A program made the translations under genes and the position numbers. A stretch of DNA of 64,000 nucleotides from Ophiocordyceps camponoti-saundersi (nom. inval.) (lineage: Eukaryota > Ascomycota > Sordariomycetes > Hypocreales > Ophiocordycipitaceae): contig PDHQ01000093.1 in assembly GCA_003339415.1 (NCBI GenBank), positions 57,933 through 121,932 of the forward strand. Reading direction: 5' to 3'. Each line of letters opens with the position of its first letter. Position 1 is the stretch's first letter. Positions 11,201-20,444 of the stretch are shown here, piece by piece. Below the pieces are notes generated by a model, which saw nothing but the letters and a program-made list of their open reading frames with translations, had not been told where the DNA came from and made no database searches.

Positions 11201-12310
11201 TATACGAAGTATATCGTATATAACGGTATTAACTATATAAGTTACTCTAACCGATCTAGGCACCGGCAAACTTATACGAAACTATTAGCCTCGACTTTTT
11301 ACTAAGCTTACTTATATCTAATAATAGCTATAACTTAGCTATAATCGTAATAAATTAACTATCTAAAAAAATTATAATCGAACTATACCGGAAAATAAAT
11401 ATAGCTAGTTAAAATAATATCGCCCTAACTAAGTATCTCCTAAACGGTAATTAGGGACTATTACGAAATATTATTATAGATAGGGATCCTAAGTTCTTAT
11501 ATATAATATAGCGTATAATATAGCGATAATATTAAACTTAACTATCTTACTTAACCGCGTATTACCTATAAACCGATAATTAGATAAAGAGATTCGTCTA
11601 TATCGTTAAATCTATATTATAAATATCGATTAACTCCTTATATAACTTAGTAAAATAGCTAATAGCGATCCTATATATTTAATTTAAACTAAATAATACC
11701 GTATTAGTATCTATAGGATAAGCGCCGAACGTTACTATAAAAAGGTTTATACTTACGGGCCTTATAGCCGCACTAACGCTATTAATATTACGATAGAAAG
11801 ACTTACTATCTACGCGTATAGAAGCTAGAGACGCTATCGCCCTAGCTAGAATAGTAGTAAAGAGATACTATAACCGCTACTATTAGTATATCTTATTTAA
11901 GACGGGCGATAAGGTATATCTTTATCTATACTACGGATACTAACTTTTATCTATAATCCCTATAAAGATCGATACTTAATATTACGGTCCGTTTAAGGTT
12001 ATAGAGCGCGTAGGCCGCGTAGCGTATAGACTAGCCCTCTTATTATATTAGAAAATATACCCCGTTATAAATATAAAATAGCTAGAACCGGCTTCCGTAG
12101 ACCCCTTTATAAGATCTAAAATTATACTACTAATTAATATTACTAAGAAAATACTAAAATAAATTATTAGTTAACATTTATAATATAATAAGACCGAATA
12201 CCTAGTATAATTTATTAGCCTTAGCTATAAATATAACGTATAAATCCTTATTACTAAACTCGGCCTAATTACTATAATTACTTTATACGACTAATATTAT
12301 GCGAAATACG
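8300..12310 (+). pseudogene. pol of element 1: protease, RT, RNase H, integrase, chromodomain
   Basis: Read on the plus strand, ignoring RIP stops. A retropepsin-like end (A-N-I-L-I-G then I/M-N/D) lies near 8585-8625. RT shows a 'YPMP'-type segment near 9470 and the catalytic Y-x-D-D box at 9715-9726, now Y-Y-N-N because both GAT codons became AAT. RNase H runs to about 10690 and ends in an A-L-S-R-L motif. Integrase has its first Asp in S-L-D-F near 11290 and its second in D-R-D-P-K-F near 11480; the Q-T-D-G-Q-T-E motif near 11575-11600 has its Glu codon turned to Lys. A G-P-F-K-V-I-E module is at about 11977-12000, and a chromodomain-like E-Y-L-V-x-F ... Y-K-Y-N-V stretch at about 12190-12300. 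The key mutated residues all fit G-to-A or C-to-T changes. Confidence 0.88.
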
Positions 12311-12559
12311 ATATATAACTACTACTAACTAGTAATATTACTATATTACTATCCGAACCTCTTTATAGCTATTATTCCTAATCCCTTTCCTCCCCTCTTT
12401 CCTTCTTTTTCTTTACACTCCTTTTTTCTTTTCTTTCCTTTATCGAATTCTTAAGTTACCTATCCCGATATATCCCGTAGCTCTACTATCTACGATTTTC
12501 TCTTATACTTAAAATCCTATACTTAGTTTACTTTTCGCTTATATAGTAAATATTAAGCT

Positions 12560-14275
12560 TAGCGATAAGCCTCCGTACGTAATAACTACGAACGAAGCCT
12601 ATAATACCGCTATAATTAGTCCTAGAATTACTAAGGAGATACTTATAGATATTATAACTAATACCGCTATTATAGATAATATTAAAAATATAATAAAATC
12701 TAATAATTATAATAACTATCTTCGTAAAGGCTAACTAATAAGTAATATTATAAATAATAATAATATATATATTAGTTTATTAGATAAAACTACCGCGGTC
12801 CGTAATATAACTTTAATACTTACTATAAAGTAACTATATAATATATAAACGCCGATTAATAAGCTTTAAATAGCTACGCCTATAGTAGAAACGGGAGAAA
12901 CCGCGTAGATAATTACTAATATTATTACGGAAAAGCGTACGGATAAAGCTACGCCCTTAAGCAGAGAGATATAAGCGACCACCCGCACGATAATAGTAAT
13001 ATTAACGCTTATAATAGCACTTACCGCGATAATAAGCACGGATATATAAGCGACCGCTAATATTATCTAGATATATAATACGCTTAGCTATATTATATCC
13101 GAAAATAAAATACTTACTATAAGTATAAAAGGCGTTTATAACTTATAGAATAAACTACCTTATACCGTATATTATATAAAATATATATATTATTAAAAAT
13201 ATTATAACTAAGCTAGCTTTAATATAAAAACCGATTACCCGAAATTTAAGATTACGCCGATAAATATAGATAAGGATTATAGCCGACGCTAGTATATCGA
13301 TATACTTAATAAGTTTAAGCGTATCTACTAAAGCTTTATAGTAGCTAATCGTAATATATAGTTCTATTTAGTAAAATTTAATATAGCTACTAAATCTAAT
13401 AGGAAGATAGTAAACTATAAGTTTTAGGTAAACGCGAAAAGTTAATAAAACTTAGTATAAATATTATAGTTATTATTACGAGTTATATTCCCTAAAAACG
13501 CTATAATATAAAAGTAAGATATTAAAATAATATAGAAGCTTATAAATAATATTATAAAAAATATTTAGCTTATTAATTACCTTATTAGTAAGCTAGTATA
13601 AGTAAGTAAAGCGTATAATATACGTATAATACTCTTAGAATAGCTTTATAATATATATATATAATTCTAAAAGCTCCTAAGTATAAGCGAACTTTACCCT
13701 AACTAGACCTTAGAGGCCGAGTTCGAATTCTATATCTTATATATAGTATAATATAATACCTAACTTATAGATATAAATATCTCCGAACGCTTAGATAACG
13801 TATCCGACGCTATTAAGAAACTTTAGCCTTTCTTACCTAACGTATTAAACGCTAACTTATCGATAAAGCGCGCTAAGCTTTATAATATTACTAAGATAGA
13901 GACTATAACGATTATAGATTACCGTATACGAGAATAAATACCCTATCCTACGCGGCACGATAACGATATAACCGTAGATATATTATAATAAAATATAATT
14001 AAAGCGAGGATAGCGATATTAATATATAATAACCGGAGTTATACGCCCTATAAGCCTAAATAGGTAACGAAAGTAAAGGTTAATAAGTTACGTAATAATA
14101 TATATAAGGCTATTACTCGTATTAAGAAAAAGATCGATAATATAGCCGGTATAATAGTTAAGTAGATAATAAAAAAACTTAATAGTATTATAGGCCGATA
14201 CCCCGATACGATACTATCTACGGAAAACGACGATAAAATAAAGGCTAATAAAATATCGTAAGGGCACGACGTAAG
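12560..14275 (+). pseudogene. Extra ORF between pol and 3' LTR of element 1
   Basis: A coherent plus-strand frame of roughly 550 codons follows the chromodomain, interrupted only by TAA/TAG of the RIP type. The middle (about 13230-13990) reads as a well-mixed, Lys/Ile/Asn/Gln-rich protein with helical stretches (for example Y-P-K-F-K-I-T-P and S-E-R-L-D-N-V-S-D-A-I-K-K-L). It ends close to the polypurine-like stretch before the 3' LTR. I see no envelope signature (no signal peptide or transmembrane segment). It may be a displaced gag-like or coiled-coil accessory protein; the function is unknown. Confidence 0.6.
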
Positions 14276-14288
14276 AGGCCGGGGTAAG

Positions 14289-14414
14289 TATAGCTATAGG
14301 CTACGTGACTATAGCACGTGATATATATATAATATATATATCCTAGCTTAGCTATATAGGGTTCTCCCAGAGAATATATCATCATCACACTGTCACACCA
14401 TCGTGCCCCCAACA
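14289..14414 (+). repeat. 3' LTR of element 1, outer end un-RIPed
   Basis: 126 bp, matching 5656-5781. The inner part is mutated like the element body, but from about 14350 to the end CpA is retained (TCATCATCACACTG...), where the 5' copy has TTATTATTATACTA. This pairs a mutated with a near-ancestral version of the same sequence. Confidence 0.92.
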
Positions 14415-14419
14415 GCCAC
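14415..14419 (+). repeat. Target-site duplication, right copy (GCCAC)
   Basis: Exact match to 5651-5655, directly after the CA that ends the 3' LTR. Confidence 0.9.
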
Positions 14420-14565
14420 GCTGCGTTGAGCACGAGCACTACGTCAAGCTGACCATGAGGTCCGACCGACCGACCTTAGTCTCTACTATAGCGTTAAGGC
14501 CCTAAGGGTGAGGGTTCAAACAGTCACACACAAGCACGCACAAGTTCAGAAACCACCATCTGCTC

Positions 14566-14574
14566 TATTTAAAG
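14566..14574 (+). promoter_or_regulatory. TATA-like box of the three-exon gene
   Basis: TATTTAAAG lies about 107 bases upstream of the chosen ATG at 14681, followed by a pyrimidine-rich stretch (CTCTCATCTTTCTCCTT) typical of fungal transcription starts. It lies only about 150 bases downstream of the LTR end, so the retroelement sits inside the upstream regulatory region. Confidence 0.4.
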
Positions 14575-14680
14575 TTATCCCTCAAGCTTTGTTAATTTTT
14601 CAGTTGCTCGAGCCTCTCATCTTTCTCCTTTGTCTCCTGTAAAATATCTGCTCCTCTATGAATCGACGCAGGTCGTCAAG

Positions 14681-15683
14681 ATGGAACGACCGCCAACGTC
14701 GAATCCACGCGCCAACGCAGAGGCCCTTTCTCTATACGAGTCGGCTCGCCGTCAGCCGAGGAAGCGCATTCTCGTCGAACCTCTTCTATGGACGAGACTG
14801 CATCTCGAGATCCTGTCCTGTTCATTCGGCGACTGCAGGCCTGCGCCCCCGGCCATGATGCAACTCCCGTCGCCCGAGGAACCCCGTGAAGATGCCTGCT
14901 TACGGCAGGATTTCGAGAGATACTTCCTTGGACCTTCAATTCTATGTGGTACAGTAAAGGAAACCATAATGCGCGGGCTTCTTTGCCTCAAACCTTCACC
15001 GTTATCATCGTGGTAAGTCGATGCCCATGACCAAGTGGCACCATCTAACCTCCGACACCGGTAGTCGTGATCTCTACCTACATTTAGGCGGAAATCGCAG
15101 CGTCATTCTTCCATGCACTTACTATCGCCTCGGCGATCAAATCCCCTTGGCTGCACATGTTGACCTTGGTCGCATCCTCGCCCTACGCAGGGCGAGGCTC
15201 GGGGTGCCGATGTTAAAGCGAAACAGTATTGCTACCAATAACCTGAGCAAGCTTAAAATTAGGAGCGTCACTCCTCCCGAGCCGTTGCACGACCCGTACC
15301 TGGTGGCGCTCTTGATTGCTCTCGGCCAGCTGCAATGGATGGCGTTGGGCCGTCCAAAACCTCAACAGGCGGCTGGTGTGACGGTATGCACACCGTCATC
15401 TGTATCAATTCACCTACTGACTCGTTTGTAGCCCAAACTCCTATTCAGCACCGCAGACTGCAGTTACATTTACATCCTTTCGGCAAACATATCCTCGTCG
15501 CTTATCAACTTCTTTCACCATCCGGCCGTAAAGCCGGCGGCGGCAGATCCCCTTACTGTCCGAATCTCCTCTGTTCCTTATAAGCCAGTCGATACGCTTC
15601 GTGGTCGTCTCATGGCCCTCCTCCTTTCCACGACAAGCATTGAGGAGTTGGACAAGGCGGAAAATTTGATTTTGTATACTTAG
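14681..15683 (+). CDS. Hypothetical protein, three exons, 300 residues
   Basis: Exons 14681-15012, 15065-15383 and 15432-15683 join into one frame of 300 codons plus stop. Intron 1 (52 nt) has GTAAGT, a CTAAC branch site and GTAG; intron 2 (48 nt) has GTATGC, CTGAC and GTAG. Frame continuity across two independently chosen introns supports the model. The ATG at 14681 sits in AAG-ATG-G context; an earlier ATG at 14658 is in another frame. No signal peptide or membrane segment. A stretch at the end of exon 2, H-D-P-Y-L-V-A-L-L-I-A-L-G-Q-L-Q, and the C-terminal part (Y-I-Y-I-L-S-A-N-I-S-S-S-L, then V-P-Y-K-P-V-D-T-L-R-G-R) resemble, from memory, uncharacterised conserved ascomycete proteins. Function not recognised. 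Its promoter is abutted by element 1. Confidence 0.72.
15013..15064 (+). other. Intron 1 of the three-exon gene
   Basis: 52 nt, GTAAGT donor, CTAAC branch about 20 nt before the CGGTAG acceptor. It splits a codon after its second base. Confidence 0.75.
15384..15431 (+). other. Intron 2 of the three-exon gene
   Basis: 48 nt, GTATGC donor, CTGAC branch, TTGTAG acceptor, phase 0. Unspliced, the frame stops at the acceptor TAG. Confidence 0.72.
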
Positions 15684-16301
15684 ATACCAGCGCTGTCCCC
15701 TCTGATAACTTGATACTGATCAGTGTAGAACGGTGTCTTTGATACTGCAGTATCGGGGGTCCTGAAAGGAGGTGTATTGAGTCTTGCTTCTTCCGTACGA
15801 AGGAAGAAGCTGGGTCTGGCAGCTGGCAGGTAGTTGGCAGCTGGCAGGTCGTTTGCACAGCTGGCAGGTCGTTGGCGGCTGGCAGGTCGTTGGCAGCTGG
15901 CAGGTCGTTGGCACAGCTGGCAGGTTCGTGCGGGTAGAAGAGGGGCTTTCCTCTCGTCCTTGTGCGAGAAAAATTTCCTTCCCTTCTTCATCTTCCACAA
16001 CACCAGCAGCAGCATCAGCAGCAGCCATAACAACAATGACAGCATTGGCAGCAGCGGCATCGTCAGCAGCAGCATCAGCAAGAAAAGAAGCCTCGTACGA
16101 AGAAGAACAAGAAGAAGAGCTGACGCTCGTCACATTAATCCCTTGCTCTTCGCTACCTATACATGCAAACAATCATATCCTACTGCGACACTGTCGGAGA
16201 CCCGTCCACCTTTGCGAACAGAGTTAAGGGGAGCCAAAGCTTCATTGGTGCAGTGATATAAGCCGGACAGTCTTGGCTACGTCTGGGCAGCTTTGGCTTC
16301 G
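15684..16301. other. Intergenic with minisatellite and CAG-type tracts
   Basis: No gene supported. It contains the GC-rich tandem repeat listed separately, an imperfect AGC/CAG-rich tract around 16000-16085 and a GAA-rich tract around 16080-16120. Open frames on both strands are products of these repeats. Confidence 0.5.
15816..15926 (+). repeat. Short GC-rich minisatellite, unit about 16-20 bp
   Basis: About six tandem copies of CTGGCAGGTCGTTGGCA with variable length between copies (extra CA or GG). CpA and TpG are intact, so the array was not RIP-mutated, consistent with being shorter than the RIP length threshold. Confidence 0.85.
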
Positions 16302-16782
16302 TTTATGAAAGCTGGCGCCGGCTCTCAGCAGGCCCCGTCCGACACAGCAGTCCAGGAAAGGCCCAAACGGGTGTCGAACAGACATCAAGCATTTCAAAAC
16401 TTTGTTCCGTCCAACAAACTTACATTCGGGAGTTCCCAAGACTCCAGAGATCGGCCGTCGTCGTGGGATTCTCATGAGACTCATTCAAGCATCGGTTACG
16501 TCGAGAAGCCCACAGACCCTCTTATTGAGAATGCCACTATCCGTCTCGCTAGTTGCTTTGAACTACGGTCAGGATCTGGATCAAGAGGGTCCGCTTCTTT
16601 TCTTTCGTGACGAGCGTCAGAAGTTTTCTTACTCAAATGACAACGTGAAATTTCTGGCGATTGACGATGGTGGCATCCAGTATAATCGGTCGGACGGCCA
16701 ACGCGTTCACGTGGCGATGCTAGAGGGGAAGCGGTCGTTCGCGCAGGTTGTCAACGGCAATCCAGTTGTCGTTGAAACTTGA
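16302..16782 (+). pseudogene. Possible gene remnant upstream of the two-exon gene
   Basis: Protein-like sequence is spread over two frames. From the ATG at 16302 one frame reads well to about 16494. Another (about 16555-16779) includes E-G-P-L-L-F-F-R-D-E-R and F-L-A-I-D-D-G-G-I-Q-Y before a TGA at 16780. A 58-nt GTTACG...CTAG intron near 16495-16552 would join them in frame, but the donor is weak. Beyond the TGA, sensible peptides continue in other frames to about 16930, suggesting unrecognised introns or frameshift decay. It could be the 5' part of the gene at 16930 or an independent pseudogene. No family recognised. Confidence 0.35.
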
Positions 16783-16929
16783 GGATGGCCCCCATTATCC
16801 TGCTCTGGTTGAGGCCTTCGGAACCTCACGAAGCAATTCCAGTCGAAATGAGACGCATGGCGAAACAGGTCGCTGAACAAGGTGAATATTACAAGGTTAA
16901 GGTCCTCTACGTCAAGTACTATCAAAAAT

Positions 16930-17505
16930 ATGGCTGGAGGGAAACGTGCGGCTACCCATTTCAAAGTCGCTTTATTCTTCAAGATTAATGGTCGCGATAT
17001 TCGCCACGAGCATGGAATCAGAGTAGCACTTCGCGACGCTCATGGAAATATCAGGGCGTATGAGACTAATAAGAGGAAACGACGAAGGGACTACCCATAC
17101 AATCAGCTGGTGGTTACTAACAATCCTCCCTCCACTTGTCCAATGAGACGGATAGCTCAAATGGTGGGCGAGGCACTGGCTTTCCAATTTGGCAACTCTC
17201 GGTGTGAAGCAGTATCTGAAACTGAGTACGCCATTGCCTTCCATATCGTGTTGTCAGTCTGGAACTGACCACCTACTTATTCTAGCTGCGTTACGATAAT
17301 GGCGGCCGGCCATTTCGTGAAATTCTTCCAGTTTCATGTTTCCCCCGACTACCGGACCAAATACCAAGAATCGCTGGTTGATTCGGACGACTGTTTGCTG
17401 GTGTATTCCACGGTGTGGTTTGACATCAAGGAGGCTCGGCATAGAGAAGACATCATCGCCCATATCTTGGCTCTGACAGACTGGGTTAAAGTCAAGAAAG
17501 ATTAA
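16930..17505 (+). CDS. Small two-exon protein, duplicated downstream
   Basis: Exon 1 is 16930-17225 and exon 2 is 17286-17505, joined by a 60-nt intron (GTACGC donor, CTGAC branch, TTCTAG acceptor). The spliced frame gives 171 residues ending V-K-V-K-K-D. The intron signals and the exon-2 protein are conserved in a diverged copy at 17598-17812 plus 18691-18789 (for example A-A-G-H-F, L-L-V-Y-S-T-V-W, A-H-I-L-A ... D-W), which supports real coding. Exon 1 has a basic K-R-K-R-R-R stretch near residue 50. No signal peptide at this start, though upstream sequence may supply additional exons. Function not recognised. Confidence 0.55.
17226..17285 (+). other. Intron of the two-exon gene
   Basis: 60 nt with GTACGC, CTGAC and CTAG, restoring the frame around an in-frame TGA at 17266. 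The downstream duplicate keeps the same donor, branch and acceptor. Confidence 0.55.
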
Positions 17506-17597
17506 GCAGCAGGGAGTGTGCGGTCTGCTGCTGGTGCTGCTCTCGTTTGTAAAGTCTTTTTTTCCTGAGACCGCCTTTCTTCCTCTCTCCTCAGAGT

Positions 17598-17812
17598 ATC
17601 TCAGACCGAGTACGCCATTCCCTTCCATCATGCCAGTCTGGAACTGACCACCTACCTATTCTAGCTGCATCACGATACTGGCGGCCGGTCATTTTACGGA
17701 ATTCTTCCACTTCCATATCTCCCTCAAATTCCGGATCAGCTACAAAGAATTGCTCGCTAATCCGGACGACTATTTGCTCGTGTATTCTACGGTGTGGATT
17801 GGCTGGAGCAAC
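17598..17812 (+). pseudogene. Duplicate of the two-exon gene, left part
   Basis: Parallels about 17210-17430: same intron signals, then an open exon-2 frame reading C-I-T-I-L-A-A-G-H-F and L-L-V-Y-S-T-V-W. Homology stops near 17808 inside the codon after V-W and resumes near 18702. The changes from copy 1 are often conservative, so the copy may have been functional before being split. Confidence 0.65.
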
Positions 17813-17899
17813 GGGCACTCCCAACCATGTCGGAGCAAGAGCGCAGCTGGACGGAACCGCAGCGCTATTGGATGAACAAAAATCGTGTCGGAAAACATC

Positions 17900-18185
17900 G
17901 ACCTCAGGCATCTACGAATACACGGCCGCTGCAAATGGGGAGCTGAGCCAGTGGTCTGCGGAGCCAGTCATGGTGGTGAAAGATGCGACAAATCCGTGGG
18001 CAGAAATGCGCTTGACAGTGAACCATTACAATGTCCATGAGGACCTGCCAGGCACGACGATTCCCCTCCTGGCTGAGTTGCACGACAGGTTGTCAGACCC
18101 CAGGATTGGGTCGTACAGTACGTTCGACCTGAACCACGGTTATTGGGCCATTCCCATCGAACCCTCACTGCGGCATGTCCTCGAC
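17900..18185 (+). pseudogene. Un-RIPed Ty3/Gypsy reverse transcriptase fragment
   Basis: The plus-strand frame reads V-V-K-D-A-T-N-P-W, then L-T-V-N-H-Y-N-V-H-E-D-L-P-G-T-T-I-P-L-L and Y-S-T-F-D-L-N-H-G-Y-W-A-I-P-I. These match the N-terminal RT core of Gypsy pol, including the first catalytic Asp in T-F-D-L. The upstream and downstream pol domains are missing, and the frame leaves RT after about 18180. CpA and TpG are normal, so this piece was not RIPed, unlike the elements on both sides. It lies within the ~890-bp insertion that splits the duplicate gene copy. Confidence 0.75.
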
Positions 18186-18299
18186 AGACGCCATCATAAG
18201 AGACACGATGCGAGGCAGAGAACAAGTATCGCTGTCAAACAGACGAATGGAGGACCGAACAGACTTGGCAATCGACCATCACTTTTCGCAGACGAATGA

Positions 18300-18580
18300 C
18301 GCACAACGGGACGCCCTGAGGAAGATTGCACATCGGAAGATCTCGGGTAACTACAATCAGTGCAACTTCAAGGTAAGATTCACAGACGTCTAAAGACTTA
18401 GGGTTTTATTAACATCCTGTACCTCCACAGGAGTATATCAATGCTTGGGCCTCATCAGATAGGCACTTCCGCGGCCTAGATGACATGACGAGAATACGAG
18501 ACTCGCTACGGATGAAGTTTCCATTGGATGAGTTTCTCACTATCTTCGACTTCGCAAAGAGTGGACTCGATGTCCGAGGT
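18300..18580 (+). pseudogene. Unknown coding fragment with a spliceable intron
   Basis: Open sequence ending Y-N-Q-C-N-F-K at 18372 joins in phase 0 across a 58-nt intron (18373-18430; GTAAGA ... CCACAG) to E-Y-I-N-A-W-A-S-S-D-R-H-F-R-G-L-D-D-M and on to about 18579 (F-D-F-A-K-S-G-L-D-V-R-G). It looks like a piece of a real protein carried with the RT fragment inside the insertion. No start codon or family recognised. Confidence 0.4.
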
Positions 18581-18690
18581 TGGATCCCTTCTTTTCCTAG
18601 CCTTTGAAATCTGCGTACGGAATTACCAGGAATTACTCTTTTTTTTCCCTTCCTTTTTCCTGTCCCTCGGGAGTGCCCTTTTGTCCTCGT

Positions 18691-18860
18691 CAAAGTCAAG
18701 TGGTTCAATGTTACGGAGGATCGGTATAGAGAGAATATCGTTGCGCACATCTTGGCTCCAAGAGACTGGGCCAACGATAAAAGTGATTAAGCAGCAGGGT
18801 GAACTCTTAATTATAAAGTCTTTTTTTCCAGAGACCGCCTTTCTTCCTCTCTCCTCCGCA
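18691..18860 (+). repeat. Duplicate of the two-exon gene, right part, overlapping the PIG-S 3' end
   Basis: Matches about 17420-17600. It carries the C-terminal codons (R-E-N-I-V-A-H-I-L-A ... D-W) and stop at about 18789, then GCAGCAGGG and AAAGTCTTTTTTTCC followed by GAGACCGCCTTTCTTCCTC. The last part encodes the C-terminal codons of PIG-S on the minus strand, so the duplicated unit originally included the end of that gene. Confidence 0.7.
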
Positions 18861-20444
18861 GACGGCGCTTCGCCTCATTTACAAGACCTAACACCAGAGG
18901 CACGCCGACAGGCCCTAGCAGTGGCAGATAGACGGCAATCTTATGCTCGTCTGGAAAGTAAAGCTGGCCGACCATGCTCTTCTCGAAAAAGGCCCGTTCG
19001 GCCGCCTCCTCTGCGATGCGGGCGTGGAGCAGGCCCTTCGGCCCGCCAAGTCCAGCGCAGGCCAACTCAAGGTGGTCGAGCGTGGTAGAAACGCCATCAG
19101 CGACGCTGCGCGGGATAGAGATGGACGGCAGGGCGCGAGCCAGCCGCGCAAGGGCGCCGAGCGATGAAGACGCCCTAAGCAGCAAACCCGTCGACCGGAT
19201 GCGCCCGAGAGCCGACAGTCGCAGCGGCAGCGAACCACCGCCCGGCGTACCCAGCAACGTCAGGAGCTGGCCGGCAAACGTCAGCATCGGCAGGCGAAGT
19301 GCCTCGCGCGAAACGTGCGTCTCCGTCGCGGGGAGCGCCAGAAGATAGACGCCGCCCCACTGAGGAATCGTCCACGACTGCGCCGTCGTCGTCGTCGTTA
19401 TCGTCGTCGTCGTCGTCTCGCTGCTCTCGCCCGCCAGCCCAATGGTCTGATTGCCGACGAAAACAACAAAGTTGACCGTGGGCGCGCCGCCAATGGATGG
19501 CGAAAGCGGCCATTCTGCCGCATTGATGAAGGACGCAAGATGCTCCTTGGCCAGCACCGGCGCCTGTGCCCCGGGCGTCGCGTAAAGCTGTACCTGCGTG
19601 TCAACGGTGAAGTTGTGCATGGGCCGCAGCACATCTAGCGCCGGCCGCAAGTAGTGGCGGATGGCCGCGTCCACATCCCATGTGCTTGGCACGTGGCCAC
19701 TGGTGAAGAGCGAGAGGGTTAAATGGTACGTGGGCGCGTATCGCAGCGACTTGGTCACGAGTCCCGATGATGGCGACAACAGGTGCGAGATGATGGCCTG
19801 CTCTTCAGCAAAGGTCGATCGCAGCTCGCCAGCAATCCATGACGCCAGCGCCGACGAGCCGGCGGTGGAGGGCGGTACCGAACCAGGCGCGTAAGTCATA
19901 TCCAGCGCAGTCTCCTCCGGGTCCAAACGCGCCACGTTGGCCTCGCCGGGCGTCAGGCGGACTGTCAATGCTGGCTCAATATCGTTTGAGGACGCTAGCT
20001 CGCTGGGCGCAAGCTGAAGTCGGAGGTGATGGCCGGAGAAGTCGTCGAGGTCGTCGAGCGCATGTTGCGTCAACCGCACAAGATGCTGCGCATCGGCTTG
20101 AGCAAGTGACGGGGCGCGCACCGCAATCTGTAGCGGAAAGGCAGGTCGGCAGGCCTGGAGACGGTCAGCGGACGTTGGCAGATACGTTGACAAGGGAGGC
20201 TCGCCTTGCCCTCGGCCCATTGCAGCATGCGATCCAGTGGCAGCCCTGCCCGATAGATTGTCGTCGTCCACCACCAGATGGGCAGTCCGAGGACGACAAC
20301 GATGAACCAGAAAGAAAGAACAATGTGGAAGCGCTTGCGGGCGTCCGACGGCTTTTCTGGGGGTGGCTCCTTGGAAACAATGGAAGCGTTCTCTTGGGGA
20401 GTGAGAAGGGGGGCTTTCTCGGCCATCGGTACTTCGGAGGCCAT
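18811..20444 (-). CDS. gpi17: GPI transamidase subunit PIG-S / Gpi17
   Basis: A subunit of the ER GPI-transamidase complex, which attaches preformed GPI anchors to protein C-termini. Exon 1 (20444-20205, 80 codons) starts M-A-S-E-V-P and holds an N-terminal membrane segment (F-H-I-V-L-S-F-W-F-I-V-V-V-L-G-L-P-I-W-W-W) followed by T-T-x-I-Y-R-A-G-L-P, a PIG-S hallmark. Exon 2 (20154-18811) continues A-C-R-P-A-F-P-L-Q-I and holds D-D-L-D-D-F-S-G-H-H-L, W-x-I-P-Q-W-G-G-V near the middle, and the conserved end K-S-M-V-G-Q-L-Y-F-P-D-E-H-K-I-A-V-Y with a hydrophobic L-P-L-L-G-P-V-G-V-P-L segment, presumably the C-terminal membrane helix. About 527 residues, usual for fungal members. The longer minus-strand frame starting at 20529 is rejected because it reads through the intron and loses the membrane segment. 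A downstream ATG at 20426 is an alternative start. Confidence 0.9.
20155..20204 (-). other. Probable GC-AG intron of PIG-S
   Basis: On the minus strand: AAG|GCGAGC ... CGCTGAC ... CTCCAG|GCC, 50 nt, phase 0. It joins W-A-E-G-K to A-C-R-P, restoring the expected PIG-S sequence; no GT donor nearby gives the right frame. GC donors are known for about one percent of fungal introns. Confidence 0.7.

Larger units (their letters stand above)
5656..14414 (+). mobile_element. Complete RIP-inactivated Ty3/Gypsy chromovirus-like retrotransposon (element 1)
   Basis: An 8759-bp element with 126-bp LTRs and a perfect GCCAC target-site duplication. On the plus strand the order is a gag-like region (about 5880-7850), protease-like segment, reverse transcriptase, RNase H, integrase, GPF module and chromodomain-like tail (to about 12310), then a further ORF (about 12560-14275). 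All frames are broken by TAA/TAG at former CAA/CAG/TGG codons, and catalytic residues are changed by G-to-A, so it cannot be active. CpG and GCA/TGC contexts survive while other CpA/TpG are nearly gone. It inserted between the simple-repeat tract and the promoter of the gene starting at 14681. Confidence 0.93.

Noticed and set aside
12360..12560. Envelope gene start after pol in element 1
   Set aside because: The extra ORF shows no signal peptide, cysteine pairs or transmembrane helix, so a retroviral-type envelope is not supported.
15813..16120. Open frames on both strands over the 15.8-16.1 kb repeats
   Set aside because: Mutually overlapping low-complexity translations of GC-rich and CAG/GAA repeats without start-context or intron support.
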